Shown: one piece after another, positions 36,391-46,039 of the stretch
Layout: every line of letters begins with the position of its first letter
Position numbering within the stretch: the first letter of the stretch is position 1
Program-made: the position numbers and the translations under genes
Source: Fusibacter_C sp942493125
GTDB taxonomy: Bacteria; Bacillota; Clostridia; Peptostreptococcales; Acidaminobacteraceae
Assembly (NCBI GenBank): GCA_942493125.1
Contig: OW818667.1
Coordinates: 868,001 to 932,000, forward strand
Length of the DNA stretch: 64,000 nt
Reading direction: 5' to 3'
The notes under the pieces: model-generated
Databases searched by the model: none
Told to the model about the DNA's origin: nothing
Seen by the model: the letters and a program-made list of their open reading frames with translations, nothing else

Positions 36391-36447
36391 ATTATAACGC
36401 AAAACATGACATATGTCATATTTTTTACAAGCTTCAGTCATTATAAT
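36391..36447. promoter_or_regulatory. Divergent promoters with shared palindromic operator
   Basis: The perfect 14-bp palindrome ATGACATATGTCAT lies at 36406-36419. On the minus strand its ATGACA forms a -35 box 17 bases from TATAAT (36391-36396) for the regulator gene. On the plus strand TATAAT (36442-36447) predicts a start near 36454, placing the palindrome centre at about -41.5, the class II activator position of Crp proteins. Confidence 0.6.
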
Positions 36448-36486
36448 TAGAGTATAGTCGTTCTACATATTTAGAAAGAGGTTTTT

Positions 36487-36906
36487 ATGGCAAAATTATT
36501 GGCTTATTTTACTGGCCTTGTACTCTCATTAATGGTTACTTTCAATGGACTGCTCAGTGGTTTTACGAGTGCCTATATGAGCAACGTCGTCTATCATGCG
36601 TTTGGCCTAGTCTTTTTCGGCATTTTTCTCTTGCTGCTAAGGCAGCAGCGTACTGATGGTAGCAAATTCAAATGGTATTATTTGATTCCTGGGGTTTTAG
36701 GATCGTTGACGATCATCTTGAACAATGTCGTACTTAATGTCATCGGCGTCACAATGATGGTCGCCTTTACACTCGTCGGACAAGTCATCACCTCTATCGT
36801 TATCGATCATTGGGGACTTCTTGGCAAAAGCATTTCAAGATCGACGCGTAAACAATGGCTTGGCGTCGGCATCATGATCGTCGGCCTAGCTACCATGGTC
36901 TTATAG
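36487..36906 (+). CDS. YdcZ-family (DUF606) small membrane transporter, subunit 1
   Basis: The 139-residue protein has four to five membrane segments and fits the YdcZ/DUF606 family, half-length relatives of drug/metabolite (DMT) exporters. Such proteins often occur as adjacent pairs, as here. The ribosome site is AGAAAGAGG. The substrate is unknown. Control by the divergent Crp-type regulator is likely. Confidence 0.85.
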   Translation: MAKLLAYFTGLVLSLMVTFNGLLSGFTSAYMSNVVYHAFGLVFFGIFLLLLRQQRTDGSKFKWYYLIPGVLGSLTIILNNVVLNVIGVTMMVAFTLVGQVITSIVIDHWGLLGKSISRSTRKQWLGVGIMIVGLATMVL

Positions 36907-36914
36907 GAGGTCTT

Positions 36915-37361
36915 ATGACACTTTTTATCATCTACTGTCTCGCTGTACTTATCGGCGTCCTTGTAACGGTCGTCCCCATCATGAACGGCAAGAACACGCA
37001 AGTGCTTGGCACGATTCGCGTATCCTTTTTTCATTATTTTGCAGCTTCCATCACAGGCGTCGTCTTTCTTTGGCTGACTGCCTCCATGGGAGAAGTGACG
37101 ATGCTTCCCGACGTGCCCATTCATTACTTTATCGGTGGTCTCCTTGGTTTATCGGTCATTTTGTTCATGAACTACTACTCTGTGAGAATCAAAGCGTTAC
37201 ATGTAGCCATTTTGCCTTTTTTAGGACAGATGACTATGGGACTGGCTCTGGATTATTTCTTATTTGACAAACTTAACGTCAAAACTGTGCTAGGCCTCGT
37301 CATCGTTTTGCTTGGACTCTATATTCAGTCTGAACAAAAAAAACAAGTTGTCGAAGTTTAG
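36915..37361 (+). CDS. YdcZ-family (DUF606) small membrane transporter, subunit 2
   Basis: The 148-residue protein has about five membrane segments and resembles its neighbour. The ATG at 36915 has AGGAGG 4 bases upstream; the open frame further left overlaps the first gene and is not used. The pair probably forms a heterodimeric transporter. Confidence 0.85.
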   Translation: MTLFIIYCLAVLIGVLVTVVPIMNGKNTQVLGTIRVSFFHYFAASITGVVFLWLTASMGEVTMLPDVPIHYFIGGLLGLSVILFMNYYSVRIKALHVAILPFLGQMTMGLALDYFLFDKLNVKTVLGLVIVLLGLYIQSEQKKQVVEV

Positions 37362-37408
37362 TTTGAGTCAAGGCCCATTGAGCCAATGTATCATGAAGAA
37401 TAAAAAAT

Positions 37409-37451
37409 AAAAGCTCCGATTCAAGTATCAAAACTTGGATCGGAGCTTTTT
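37409..37451. terminator. Bidirectional terminator after the YdcZ pair
   Basis: AAGCTCCGAT / ATCGGAGCTT with an inner CAAG/CTTG pair and T-runs on each strand lies between convergent genes. Confidence 0.88.
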
Positions 37452-37480
37452 AGCATATAACTGAAGAAAATATATAGTGA

Positions 37481-38503
37481 CTACAAATTCGCCTTATCAA
37501 ACTGAGAAACGACGTTTTTCAACATGCTTCTGATCGGCAGATTGTATGGGCATTTAGGTTCACATGCACCACAATCCGCACAGGCATCCGCTTTGACTGG
37601 TAGTCCAGCATAGCGCGTCTTTGCCCAGTCCTCCAGATTGTATCGCGTCAAGTAGCCTACCATGAGGAATTGCGTTGGAATGTCGATGCCCTGCGGACAA
37701 GGCAAGCAGTACCCACATCTTCTGCAGAATGTTTCACCCAACGAACTGGAAATTTCAGCCATCTCATCAAGATCATTTTCCGAAAAGTGATAGGAATGTT
37801 TGAGCACAGCAGCATTTGTCGTCACTTGATCGACATGATCCATTCCAGGAATTGCAACAGAAACATGCGGGTTGTTCATGATGAATTTCAAACTTAGAGC
37901 ACCGTTGTTTATAGCGCCACCAGCGATCGGCTTCATGACGATGACGCCAACGCCACGCTTTTGGGCTATTTCAAATAGGGGCTCTCCCTGTCTCTCAACG
38001 AGGTTATAGGGAAATTGAAGGGTTTCAAATGGCATCTCGCGAATCACTTGATCAACAAATAACGCACTATGTGCCGTCATACCGATATGGCCGATTTTGC
38101 CTGCCGCTTTTGCTTCAAACAGCGCTTTGTAAGCGCCATTTTCAGACATGATCAATGCATACTGATCAAGGTCTTTGACCAGATGGCATTGATAAAGATC
38201 GATAAAATCCGTTTGAAGCAAGCGCAAGCTCGTTTCGATGTCCGCCTTCATTTGATCGTAGTCTCTCGACATAGATTTCGTCGCAAGAATGAAATTTTCA
38301 CGTTTGCCACCTTCAAGGGCGATACCGATCATCTCCTCGCTCGTCGTATAACCACGTGCGGTATCGATGAAGTTGATGCCCTCGACCATCATCTGATCGA
38401 TGAGAGCGGTCACAGTCTTTTGCTCGAGTCTCTGAATCGGTATGCCTCCAAAGCCTATTGGCACAACCTTTAATCCCGTCAATCCAAGTTCTCTAAAAGT
38501 CAT
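37481..38503 (-). CDS. Aldo/keto reductase with C-terminal 4Fe-4S domain
   Basis: The 340-residue protein has an aldo/keto reductase barrel (about 1-265) followed by a ferredoxin-like tail with C-x2-C-x2-C-x2-C in CRRCGYCLPC and a second set in CADCGACEPKCP. The catalytic tetrad is mostly visible (D in DTARGY, K in ATKS, H in QCHLV). Such AKR-ferredoxin fusions are common in clostridia; substrates are unknown. The ATG at 38503 has GGGAGG upstream. It lies 15 bases after pyk. Confidence 0.9.
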   Translation of the reverse strand: MTFRELGLTGLKVVPIGFGGIPIQRLEQKTVTALIDQMMVEGINFIDTARGYTTSEEMIGIALEGGKRENFILATKSMSRDYDQMKADIETSLRLLQTDFIDLYQCHLVKDLDQYALIMSENGAYKALFEAKAAGKIGHIGMTAHSALFVDQVIREMPFETLQFPYNLVERQGEPLFEIAQKRGVGVIVMKPIAGGAINNGALSLKFIMNNPHVSVAIPGMDHVDQVTTNAAVLKHSYHFSENDLDEMAEISSSLGETFCRRCGYCLPCPQGIDIPTQFLMVGYLTRYNLEDWAKTRYAGLPVKADACADCGACEPKCPYNLPIRSMLKNVVSQFDKANL

Positions 38504-38518
38504 GAAGCCTCCCAATAA

Positions 38519-40279
38519 TTATAGTACGCGTCCTTTGCCTGCATAGACGATGCCTTTTGCTGAGTCAAGCGTGATATCAGTGCCATCTTTTAGTAATTCT
38601 GTTGCATTTTGAGCGCCGACCACACATGGAATCTTGAGGCTTAATGCCACGATTGCGCCATGTGAAGTATAACCGCCCTCTTCGACGATTAAACCAGCTG
38701 CTTTTTGAATGAACGGCATCAAATCTTTATCTGTAGAAGTCGCAACGAGGATATCGCCTTCATTGAATTTGCCTTCAAGTTCTTCAGGTGTGCTTCCAAC
38801 ACAAGCTTTGCCTCTGACGAAGTCTTTTACGAGACCAGTACCTTTGATAAGTACTTCGCCTACCAATTGTACTTTCATGATGTTCGTTGCGCCTGACACG
38901 CCGACTGGTACGCCTGCTGTGATGACAACGAGATCGCCATCCTTGATAAAGCCTTCTTCTTTCGCTTTAGCGACAGACAGGTCAAATATTTTATCCGTGG
39001 AAGTCGCTTCGCCGATAACGAGTGGGAAAACACCCCATACAAGTGACATTCTTCTACAAGCCGCTTCGCTGATTGTACATGCGATAACCGGTGCTTTAGG
39101 TCTGAGTTTTGAAACGCGTTTCGCTGTAAAGCCTGAAGATGTCGCTGTGATAATCGCCGTTGCGTCAAGCTCAAGAGCCGTATTTGCAGTAGCGTGGCTC
39201 ACTGCTGAAGTAACGCCTTTTTCGTCAGCCAATAAGATGCGTTTTTGAAGAAGTTCTTTGTAGTTGAGCGCACCCTCAGCTGCCATTGAGATTTTAGCCA
39301 TTGTTTTAACCGATTCAAGTGGGTATTTACCTGCAGCTGTTTCACCAGACAACATGACCGCGTCAGTACCATCGAAGATGGCATTCGCAACGTCTGTCGC
39401 TTCAGCACGCGTTGGTCTAGGATTACGCATCATAGAGTCAAGCATCTGAGTTGCAGTGATAACTGGCTTACCTTCTCTATTACAAAGCTCAATCATTCTC
39501 TTTTGAACGATTGGCACAAGTTCTGTAGCGATTTCGACGCCGAGGTCACCACGAGCAACCATCAAACCATCTGATACTTCGAGGATTTCTTCGAGGTTGT
39601 CCACGCCTTCTTCGTTTTCAATTTTTGAGATGATGTGGATTTCATGAGAAAAGTTGTCTTCAAGGACTTTTCTGATTTCTAATACGTCACTCGCTTTACG
39701 AATAAATGATGCTGCGATGAAATCGATACCATTTTTGATACCAAAGATGATATCGTCGATGTCTTTTTGAGTGATAGCAGGTAAATTGATTTTAACGCCA
39801 GGTACGTTGACGCCTTTATTATTTTTTACATCGCCAGCGTTTAACACTTTCGTTTTAATCTCAGTCGCAGAAGTTTCAACGACTTCGAGTTCAATCAAAC
39901 CGTCATCTATCAGAATTCTATCGCCTTTAACAACATCTTCTGGAAGACCGACATATGATATTTGACATTTGTTTTGATCGCCGAGGTATTCTTCAACAGT
40001 TAACGTGAATTCTTGACCTTCAACAAGTGTGTAAACTGGTTCTTTAAACTTGCCTGTTCTGATTTCTGGACCTTTTGTATCAAGTAAGATAGCGATAGGT
40101 GTTTTAAGCTCTTCCCTAACCTCTTTAATCATGTTAATTCTTGCGAGGTGTTCTTCGTGGCTACCGTGTGAAAAGTTTAATCTAGCCACGTTTAGGCCGT
40201 TTTTAACGAGTTCTTTGAAGATTTCTTTCGGTTCGCTTGCAGGTCCAATCGTACAAACGATTTTGGTCTTTCTCAACAT
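38519..40279 (-). CDS. pyk: Pyruvate kinase with C-terminal phosphohistidine domain
   Basis: The enzyme makes pyruvate and ATP from phosphoenolpyruvate and ADP. The catalytic core has KIVCTIGPAS, the signature MVARGDLGVE and the allosteric C domain. About 110 extra residues at the end form the PEP-utilising swivelling domain with TSHGAI, as in many Bacillus and Clostridium enzymes (586 residues). AGGAGG precedes the ATG. It follows pfkA after 49 bases, forming a glycolytic pair. Confidence 0.97.
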   Translation of the reverse strand: MLRKTKIVCTIGPASEPKEIFKELVKNGLNVARLNFSHGSHEEHLARINMIKEVREELKTPIAILLDTKGPEIRTGKFKEPVYTLVEGQEFTLTVEEYLGDQNKCQISYVGLPEDVVKGDRILIDDGLIELEVVETSATEIKTKVLNAGDVKNNKGVNVPGVKINLPAITQKDIDDIIFGIKNGIDFIAASFIRKASDVLEIRKVLEDNFSHEIHIISKIENEEGVDNLEEILEVSDGLMVARGDLGVEIATELVPIVQKRMIELCNREGKPVITATQMLDSMMRNPRPTRAEATDVANAIFDGTDAVMLSGETAAGKYPLESVKTMAKISMAAEGALNYKELLQKRILLADEKGVTSAVSHATANTALELDATAIITATSSGFTAKRVSKLRPKAPVIACTISEAACRRMSLVWGVFPLVIGEATSTDKIFDLSVAKAKEEGFIKDGDLVVITAGVPVGVSGATNIMKVQLVGEVLIKGTGLVKDFVRGKACVGSTPEELEGKFNEGDILVATSTDKDLMPFIQKAAGLIVEEGGYTSHGAIVALSLKIPCVVGAQNATELLKDGTDITLDSAKGIVYAGKGRVL

Positions 40280-40328
40280 ATTAATTTCCTCCTAATAATT
40301 GCTCTCGTAATGGAAAAATTGCTTTATT

Positions 40329-41288
40329 TTAAATCGCCAAAATTCTGGCCAATTCGTAAATACGCTTATCATAATCTTTTTTCATAGCTAACACGTCTTC
40401 AAAGGACATGTCGATCATCTCATTGCCTTTGACGCCAACCGCTCTGCCATATACGCCAGCTTTTAGCAGTTCCACTGCATGGGCGCCCATTCTCGAAGCG
40501 AGAATTCTATCGTTTGGCGTTGGCGTGCCACCGCGCTGCAGATAACCTATGACGCTAACTTTCACGTCAGAGTTCGTCTTAAGTTTGATTTGCTCTGCAA
40601 GTTCGTAAGGTTTGCCTACGCCTTCAGCGAGTAAGATGATGCTGTGTAGCTTACCGCGTTTCTTACCTTTGATGATGGTGCTACATAGTTCATCGATATC
40701 CGTTGCCAATTCAGGAATGATGACCGCTTCTGCCCCACCAGCGAGACCGCCGTAAAGAGCGATGTCGCCACAGTTTCTACCCATGACTTCGATGATATTT
40801 ACCGTACCATGTGAAGATGAGGTGTCTCTTATATTCCCAATCGCGTTTACGACTGTACTAAGCGCCGTGTCAAAGCCAATCGTGTAATCGGTATAAGCGA
40901 GATCGTTGTCAATGGTTCCTGGAAGGCCAATTGTTGGAAAACCGGCCTGAGCGAGTCTCATGGCGCCATTGAAAGACCCATCGCCACCGATCACCACTAA
41001 GCTGTCCACTTTGAACATCTTGAGCATCTGAAGCCCTTTATTGAAGCCCTCATCCGTCTTGAAATCCAAACAACGCGCCGTTCTAAGCATTGTACCGCCC
41101 CTGTGAATAATGTCGCCCACTGAGGTTATATTTAAGTTTTCGATATCGCCTTCAATCAATCCTTGATAGCCTCGATAGACGCCAGCAACTTCAAAGCCGT
41201 GGTATATCGCAGTCCGCACAACTGCGCGAATTGCTGCATTCATCCCCGGTGCGTCGCCGCCACTTGTGAGAACACCAATTTTTTTCAA
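40329..41288 (-). CDS. pfkA: 6-phosphofructokinase (ATP-dependent)
   Basis: PfkA phosphorylates fructose 6-phosphate. Motifs are GGDAPGMNAAIR (ATP site), GGDGSFNGA and PGTIDND with the catalytic Asp. The start is TTG at 41288, since GGGAG lies 8 bases before it and the product then begins KKIGVLTSGGD like the family; a GTG at 41297 is too close to that site. 319 residues. It lies 21 bases after dnaE. Confidence 0.96.
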   Translation of the reverse strand: MKKIGVLTSGGDAPGMNAAIRAVVRTAIYHGFEVAGVYRGYQGLIEGDIENLNITSVGDIIHRGGTMLRTARCLDFKTDEGFNKGLQMLKMFKVDSLVVIGGDGSFNGAMRLAQAGFPTIGLPGTIDNDLAYTDYTIGFDTALSTVVNAIGNIRDTSSSHGTVNIIEVMGRNCGDIALYGGLAGGAEAVIIPELATDIDELCSTIIKGKKRGKLHSIILLAEGVGKPYELAEQIKLKTNSDVKVSVIGYLQRGGTPTPNDRILASRMGAHAVELLKAGVYGRAVGVKGNEMIDMSFEDVLAMKKDYDKRIYELARILAI

Positions 41289-41309
41289 ATGTATCACTCC
41301 CTTTTTGCA

Positions 41310-44300
41310 TCAATAAAATTTTACATTGCCGACACCTAAAATGCCTTCAATTTTTTCAATGAGTTCTTTGGTGACGTTAATCTGGCCATTCACTTTCAAC
41401 TTTTTCTGAACATCGTGAATATAAAAGATCACTTCTGATTTGCTATGCTTGGGATGCTGGCTCTTCTCATGCATTTTTAAAAGCGTATGCACGGTTTCTA
41501 GCCGATCTTTATCTTCTGTTTCAAAACGAATAAAAAGCTTCTTAGGTTTCGATGGTGATTTTGTATCGTTAAGTTCCATGATACTTTCCGCAATGATCTT
41601 AGGCGGTTCATCTTCCTTAAGCTGAAGACGGCCTTTGATCACTATCGCCTGATCCTTGTTTAACAGAGCTTGCGACCTTTCAAAAGTTTTAGGAAATACG
41701 ATGACTTCGATTTGGTCGTACAAATCCTCTAGTGTGATGAACACCATCTTGCTATTGCTTCTCGTAATTTTGTCGATACGTGCGACAATCAATCCACCAA
41801 CGGTTATGGCCATATTGTCTTTCAAGGTCGTCTCCAATTCAGCAGCAGATTCTTTGAGCTCTGCGAGATTGATGGTCGTCAATGACTCAAGTGCCGATTT
41901 GAATTGATCCAGTGGATGCCCTGTCAAATAGATACCCAACATTTCCTTTTCAAACTGTAATAAGGTCTGAGACCTAAGCTCTGGTATCGACGGCATTTTA
42001 TTGCCCATCTCTTCAGAAGTGATTTCAGTGAAGGCCATGTTGAAAATCGAGTACTGACCTTCAACGCTTTTGCGTTTAATGGCGTGAATCCCGTCAATGG
42101 TCTTTTCATAAATTGCCAATAATTGCGCTCTAAAATGGCCCAAATCGTCAAATGCACCGGCTTTAATCAAACTTTCCACCGCTTTTTTGTTGAGTTCTGA
42201 AGCGTTTACTGTTTCACAAAAGTCGAAAAAGCCTTTATAGCCGCGTTCACTTCGTCCCTCGATGATCGCCTCGATGATCCCTCTGCCGACATTTTTCACG
42301 GCATTGAGGCCATATCTTATGGAACCATTTTCGACAGAAAAGCCCATTTTGCTCGAATTGACACTTGGTGGTAAAAGTTTGATGCCATGCTCCTTACAGT
42401 CTTGAATATAGATGGCGAGCTTCGACTGATTCCCCATGACACTGGTCATGAGCGCCGCCATAAATTCCACGGTATAGTGACATTTCAAATAGGCAGTCTG
42501 ATAGGCGATAATGGCATAGCCTGCTGCATGGGATTTGTTGAAGGCATATTTCGCAAAATCGACCATATCGTCGAATATTTCACTGGCCGCTTGAGGTGAC
42601 ACGCCGTTTCTGACACATCCAGGAAGCTCAATTGCACCATTTGAATCCATTTTTCCATGGATGAAATACTCGCGTTCTTTTTGCATGACATCCATCTTTT
42701 TCTTACTCATGGCGCGTCTGACGATATCACTTCTGCCGTAACTATAACCCGCAAGCTCTCGCACGATGCGCATGACCTGCTCTTGATAGACAAGGCAGCC
42801 ATACGTGACATTCAAAATCGGTTTTAACTTTTCGTCTTTGTACACGATTTTAGTCGCATCGTATTTATTCTCAATGTACATCGGGATGGAATCCATTGGT
42901 CCCGGCCGGTATAAAGATATCCCGGCTATGACATCCTCAAATCCAGTCGGCTTTAACTCTCTCATAAACCGCCTGAATCCTGTGGACTCCAATTGAAATA
43001 AACCCAGCGTATCGCCCTTCCCGATCATCTCATAAACGCGTTGATCATCTTGTGGGATACTTTCTAGATTCAATTTAATATTTTGTCCCTCTTCAATCAA
43101 TTGTAATGCATTTTTGATAACTGTCAATGTCCTAAGGCCTAAAAAATCCATTTTTAATAGACCTAATTCTTCTAAGAGATTCATGTTGAACTGGGTCGAA
43201 ATTCCGCCCTCTTGAACGTATAGAGGCACATAAGTGTCTACGGGGTTTTTTGAGATGACGACACCTGCTGCATGCGTCGAAGCATGGCGTGGCACACCCT
43301 GTAATTTTATTGCGGCATCCATCAAAGATTTTGCTTCTGCTGATGATTCTATGAGCTCAACGAGTTTTGGATTGACTTTCAAAGCGCGTTCCAATGTCAT
43401 GCCAAGTTCCATGGGGATTTCTTTGGCAATCTTATCCACATCGATATACGGCATGTCCATAACGCGACCGACATCCCTTATTGCTGCACGAGCAGCCATG
43501 GTGCCAAATGTGATAATCTGAGCTACACGATCCTTGCCGTATTTCTCTACAACATAATCGATGACCTCACTGCGTCTTTCATCTTCAAAATCGATGTCGA
43601 TATCGGGCATCGTCACGCGTTCTGGGTTCAAAAACCTCTCAAAGATCAAATCGTATTTAATAGGGTCAACTTCCGTGATGTCGAGCACAAAGGCGACGAT
43701 ACTGCCACCGCAGCTACCACGCCCTGGTCCTACTGCAATATCTCTAGATTTTGCAAACCTTATAAAATCCCATACGATTAGGAAATAATCATTGTACCCC
43801 ATTTGATCGATAATCGAAAGTTCATAATCAAGTCGCTCTATATGCGCTTCATAATCCTCGTATTTTTTCTTGATACCCGCCAAACATAACGTGCGTAGAT
43901 AGACTTTCCCATCAGCGCCTTCAAGTGTATATTCCGGTAAGTGCGTCTTGGTAAAGTCGAAATCGAAATGACATTTCTCAGCGATTTTTACTGTATTGAG
44001 CAAGGCGTCCTCTCTCGTACGAAACAGAGTCGCCATTTCTTCAGGTGATTTCAGATAGAATTCTTTGGTTGGAAAACGCATGCGGTCACGATCACTGAGC
44101 ACTTTTCCAGTTTGTATACACAGCAATACATCGTGCACGGATTCGTCTTCTTTTTCTAGATAATGTACGTCGTTGGTTGCAACAAGGGGTAGTCCTGTTT
44201 TATTTGAAAGATCGATCAAGCGTCTGTTGATCAACTTTTGTTCTGGCATTTGATGATCTTGAAGTTCAAGATAAAAATCACCCTCTGCAAATGTTCGTTT

Positions 44301-44792
44301 CATCTGAAGGGCCATCTTCTCAGCGCCATCCAGATCGCCTTCCAGCAGTTTGCTCTGAATGTCCCCGCCAATACAGGCACTTAATCCGATAAGGCCTTCA
44401 CTATGTTGCGCCAAAAGTGCATAATCAATTCTTGGCTTATAGTAAAAACCTTCTGTAAATCCAGCTGAGACGAGCTTGATCAGATTTTGATAACCCACTG
44501 CGTCTTTGACGAGTAATACGAGATGACTTGAGCTTTTATCATGCGTTGCGTCCTTGTCAAATCGCGATCGTGCCGCAACGTAGACCTCACACCCGATAAT
44601 CGGTTTCACACCTGCTTTTTTTGCCGCTTTATAAAAATCGACAACGCCAAACATGACGCCGTGATCGGTTATCGCCACTGCATCCATTCCTAGCTCTTTT
44701 ACTTTGTCAAATAGTCTGTCGATGCGTGCAAAGCCATCGAGTAAGCTGTATTCTGTATGCAAATGCAAATGTACGAAAGGCGTCACACTCAT
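41310..44792 (-). CDS. dnaE: DNA polymerase III alpha subunit DnaE
   Basis: This 1160-residue C-family polymerase has the N-terminal PHP domain (HLHLHTEYSLLDG), the catalytic aspartates in PDIDIDFED, the helix-hairpin-helix region and a C-terminal OB fold. It is the DnaE type rather than PolC, as no DEDD exonuclease insert is seen. The ATG at 44792 has AGAAGGAG upstream. It lies in one run with pfkA and pyk, an arrangement also known in other clostridia. Confidence 0.97.
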   Translation of the reverse strand: MSVTPFVHLHLHTEYSLLDGFARIDRLFDKVKELGMDAVAITDHGVMFGVVDFYKAAKKAGVKPIIGCEVYVAARSRFDKDATHDKSSSHLVLLVKDAVGYQNLIKLVSAGFTEGFYYKPRIDYALLAQHSEGLIGLSACIGGDIQSKLLEGDLDGAEKMALQMKRTFAEGDFYLELQDHQMPEQKLINRRLIDLSNKTGLPLVATNDVHYLEKEDESVHDVLLCIQTGKVLSDRDRMRFPTKEFYLKSPEEMATLFRTREDALLNTVKIAEKCHFDFDFTKTHLPEYTLEGADGKVYLRTLCLAGIKKKYEDYEAHIERLDYELSIIDQMGYNDYFLIVWDFIRFAKSRDIAVGPGRGSCGGSIVAFVLDITEVDPIKYDLIFERFLNPERVTMPDIDIDFEDERRSEVIDYVVEKYGKDRVAQIITFGTMAARAAIRDVGRVMDMPYIDVDKIAKEIPMELGMTLERALKVNPKLVELIESSAEAKSLMDAAIKLQGVPRHASTHAAGVVISKNPVDTYVPLYVQEGGISTQFNMNLLEELGLLKMDFLGLRTLTVIKNALQLIEEGQNIKLNLESIPQDDQRVYEMIGKGDTLGLFQLESTGFRRFMRELKPTGFEDVIAGISLYRPGPMDSIPMYIENKYDATKIVYKDEKLKPILNVTYGCLVYQEQVMRIVRELAGYSYGRSDIVRRAMSKKKMDVMQKEREYFIHGKMDSNGAIELPGCVRNGVSPQAASEIFDDMVDFAKYAFNKSHAAGYAIIAYQTAYLKCHYTVEFMAALMTSVMGNQSKLAIYIQDCKEHGIKLLPPSVNSSKMGFSVENGSIRYGLNAVKNVGRGIIEAIIEGRSERGYKGFFDFCETVNASELNKKAVESLIKAGAFDDLGHFRAQLLAIYEKTIDGIHAIKRKSVEGQYSIFNMAFTEITSEEMGNKMPSIPELRSQTLLQFEKEMLGIYLTGHPLDQFKSALESLTTINLAELKESAAELETTLKDNMAITVGGLIVARIDKITRSNSKMVFITLEDLYDQIEVIVFPKTFERSQALLNKDQAIVIKGRLQLKEDEPPKIIAESIMELNDTKSPSKPKKLFIRFETEDKDRLETVHTLLKMHEKSQHPKHSKSEVIFYIHDVQKKLKVNGQINVTKELIEKIEGILGVGNVKFY

Positions 44793-44803
44793 TTGTTCTC
44801 CTT

Positions 44804-46039
44804 CTAATTGCCTTGTAAGACCTGTTTTTCCCATTGTTCTATAACGATAGCTCTAAGTGCAGGACTAAATTCTGGCATCGCACTTGTGGTAAAGTCCCTA
44901 TAATTAACAGTTGTCGATTTGAGTTTCACTTTTTTTAATGTATCAAAAGCCGCATCAGGCGTTACATCTTCTGTATAAACGGGTAGGCTCCCCCAAGCTT
45001 TTGGATCGTATTTACTCGCCTGCATATCCGGTGAAACCAGTGCATTGAGTGCAACCATAGCACCTGATTTGTTACCCGAATTAAAAGCTATACCTGCAAC
45101 TTCAGTATAAGTCGCCGTTCCCGAGAGAACGACAAATGTTGAGGCACCCTCTGGATATTCATATTCTTTAAGTTTATCCGTTGCGTAATGATACGACATA
45201 GACATGGACATGATGAGCGAGCCACTATTGAATAAATCATCCATTGCTTGCGTCGATTGTGGATACGTTCTGCCATTGTCCTTTAAATTTGGTTTAATCG
45301 CTTTGAGCTTATCTATGCCAGGTTGTATGGCACTGATGAATTTAGCCTTGTCAAAGTTTCCAACGCTAAAGGGTTCTAGATCGAGTTCTTGACCGACAAC
45401 GCTTAAAATAAACGCTTCACCCTCAATTGATTTGCGTGGATCCGGATAAGTGAACTGTCCTTTAAAAGTACCTAAAAGTTCAAAAAATGTGTCAAAATTC
45501 TCTGGCGTTTCATAGAATACATCTTGATTGTAAATGAAGCTCAATTGATTTCTACCATAAGGAATGGCGTAGTTTTGCGTTGCAATGCCTTCATGCGCCG
45601 TATATTCAAGTGATGTGATATCGAGAAGTGACTTAGCATCCATCAACTTTTCCGTAAATGGACCAAAGAGCAATCCCTTTTCAAAAGCTGATTTAAACCC
45701 CTCTTTTTCAAAGAGGATGATATCGTAATCGCCAAGCTCACGTTCAGCTGCGTTATCCTTTGCAAGTTCATCCAAAGTCTTAATCAAAGGCTGTTCGATC
45801 ACTTTTACTGTCATTTCATAATTCAGTTTTAAATAGTCAGAGAAATCCTCTTTAAGCCATGTGACGACAAGCGGGTTCGAATGATTGACCGCTATGGTTA
45901 TGGTCGACCCATTTGCACTTTTCGTCAGCAAATCCCAATTTTTAATTTCCGGGTCATTTTGATTGACGTTGAGGTTGCATGCTGTGGTTAGAAAAGCCAC
46001 TAGTGTCATCGTTAGTATAAGTGCGATCAGCTTCTTCAT
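44804..46039 (-). CDS. Extracellular solute-binding lipoprotein
   Basis: The 411-residue protein has a lipoprotein signal with lipobox LTTAC (Cys21) and a type 1/2 periplasmic-binding fold resembling YnjB/iron or polyamine binders of ABC importers. No permease or ATPase gene is adjacent, so it is an orphan here. Its ATG overlaps the whiA stop as ATGA. Ligand unknown; the transporter may be elsewhere, or the protein may have a sensing role. Confidence 0.85.
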   Translation of the reverse strand: MKKLIALILTMTLVAFLTTACNLNVNQNDPEIKNWDLLTKSANGSTITIAVNHSNPLVVTWLKEDFSDYLKLNYEMTVKVIEQPLIKTLDELAKDNAAERELGDYDIILFEKEGFKSAFEKGLLFGPFTEKLMDAKSLLDITSLEYTAHEGIATQNYAIPYGRNQLSFIYNQDVFYETPENFDTFFELLGTFKGQFTYPDPRKSIEGEAFILSVVGQELDLEPFSVGNFDKAKFISAIQPGIDKLKAIKPNLKDNGRTYPQSTQAMDDLFNSGSLIMSMSMSYHYATDKLKEYEYPEGASTFVVLSGTATYTEVAGIAFNSGNKSGAMVALNALVSPDMQASKYDPKAWGSLPVYTEDVTPDAAFDTLKKVKLKSTTVNYRDFTTSAMPEFSPALRAIVIEQWEKQVLQGN

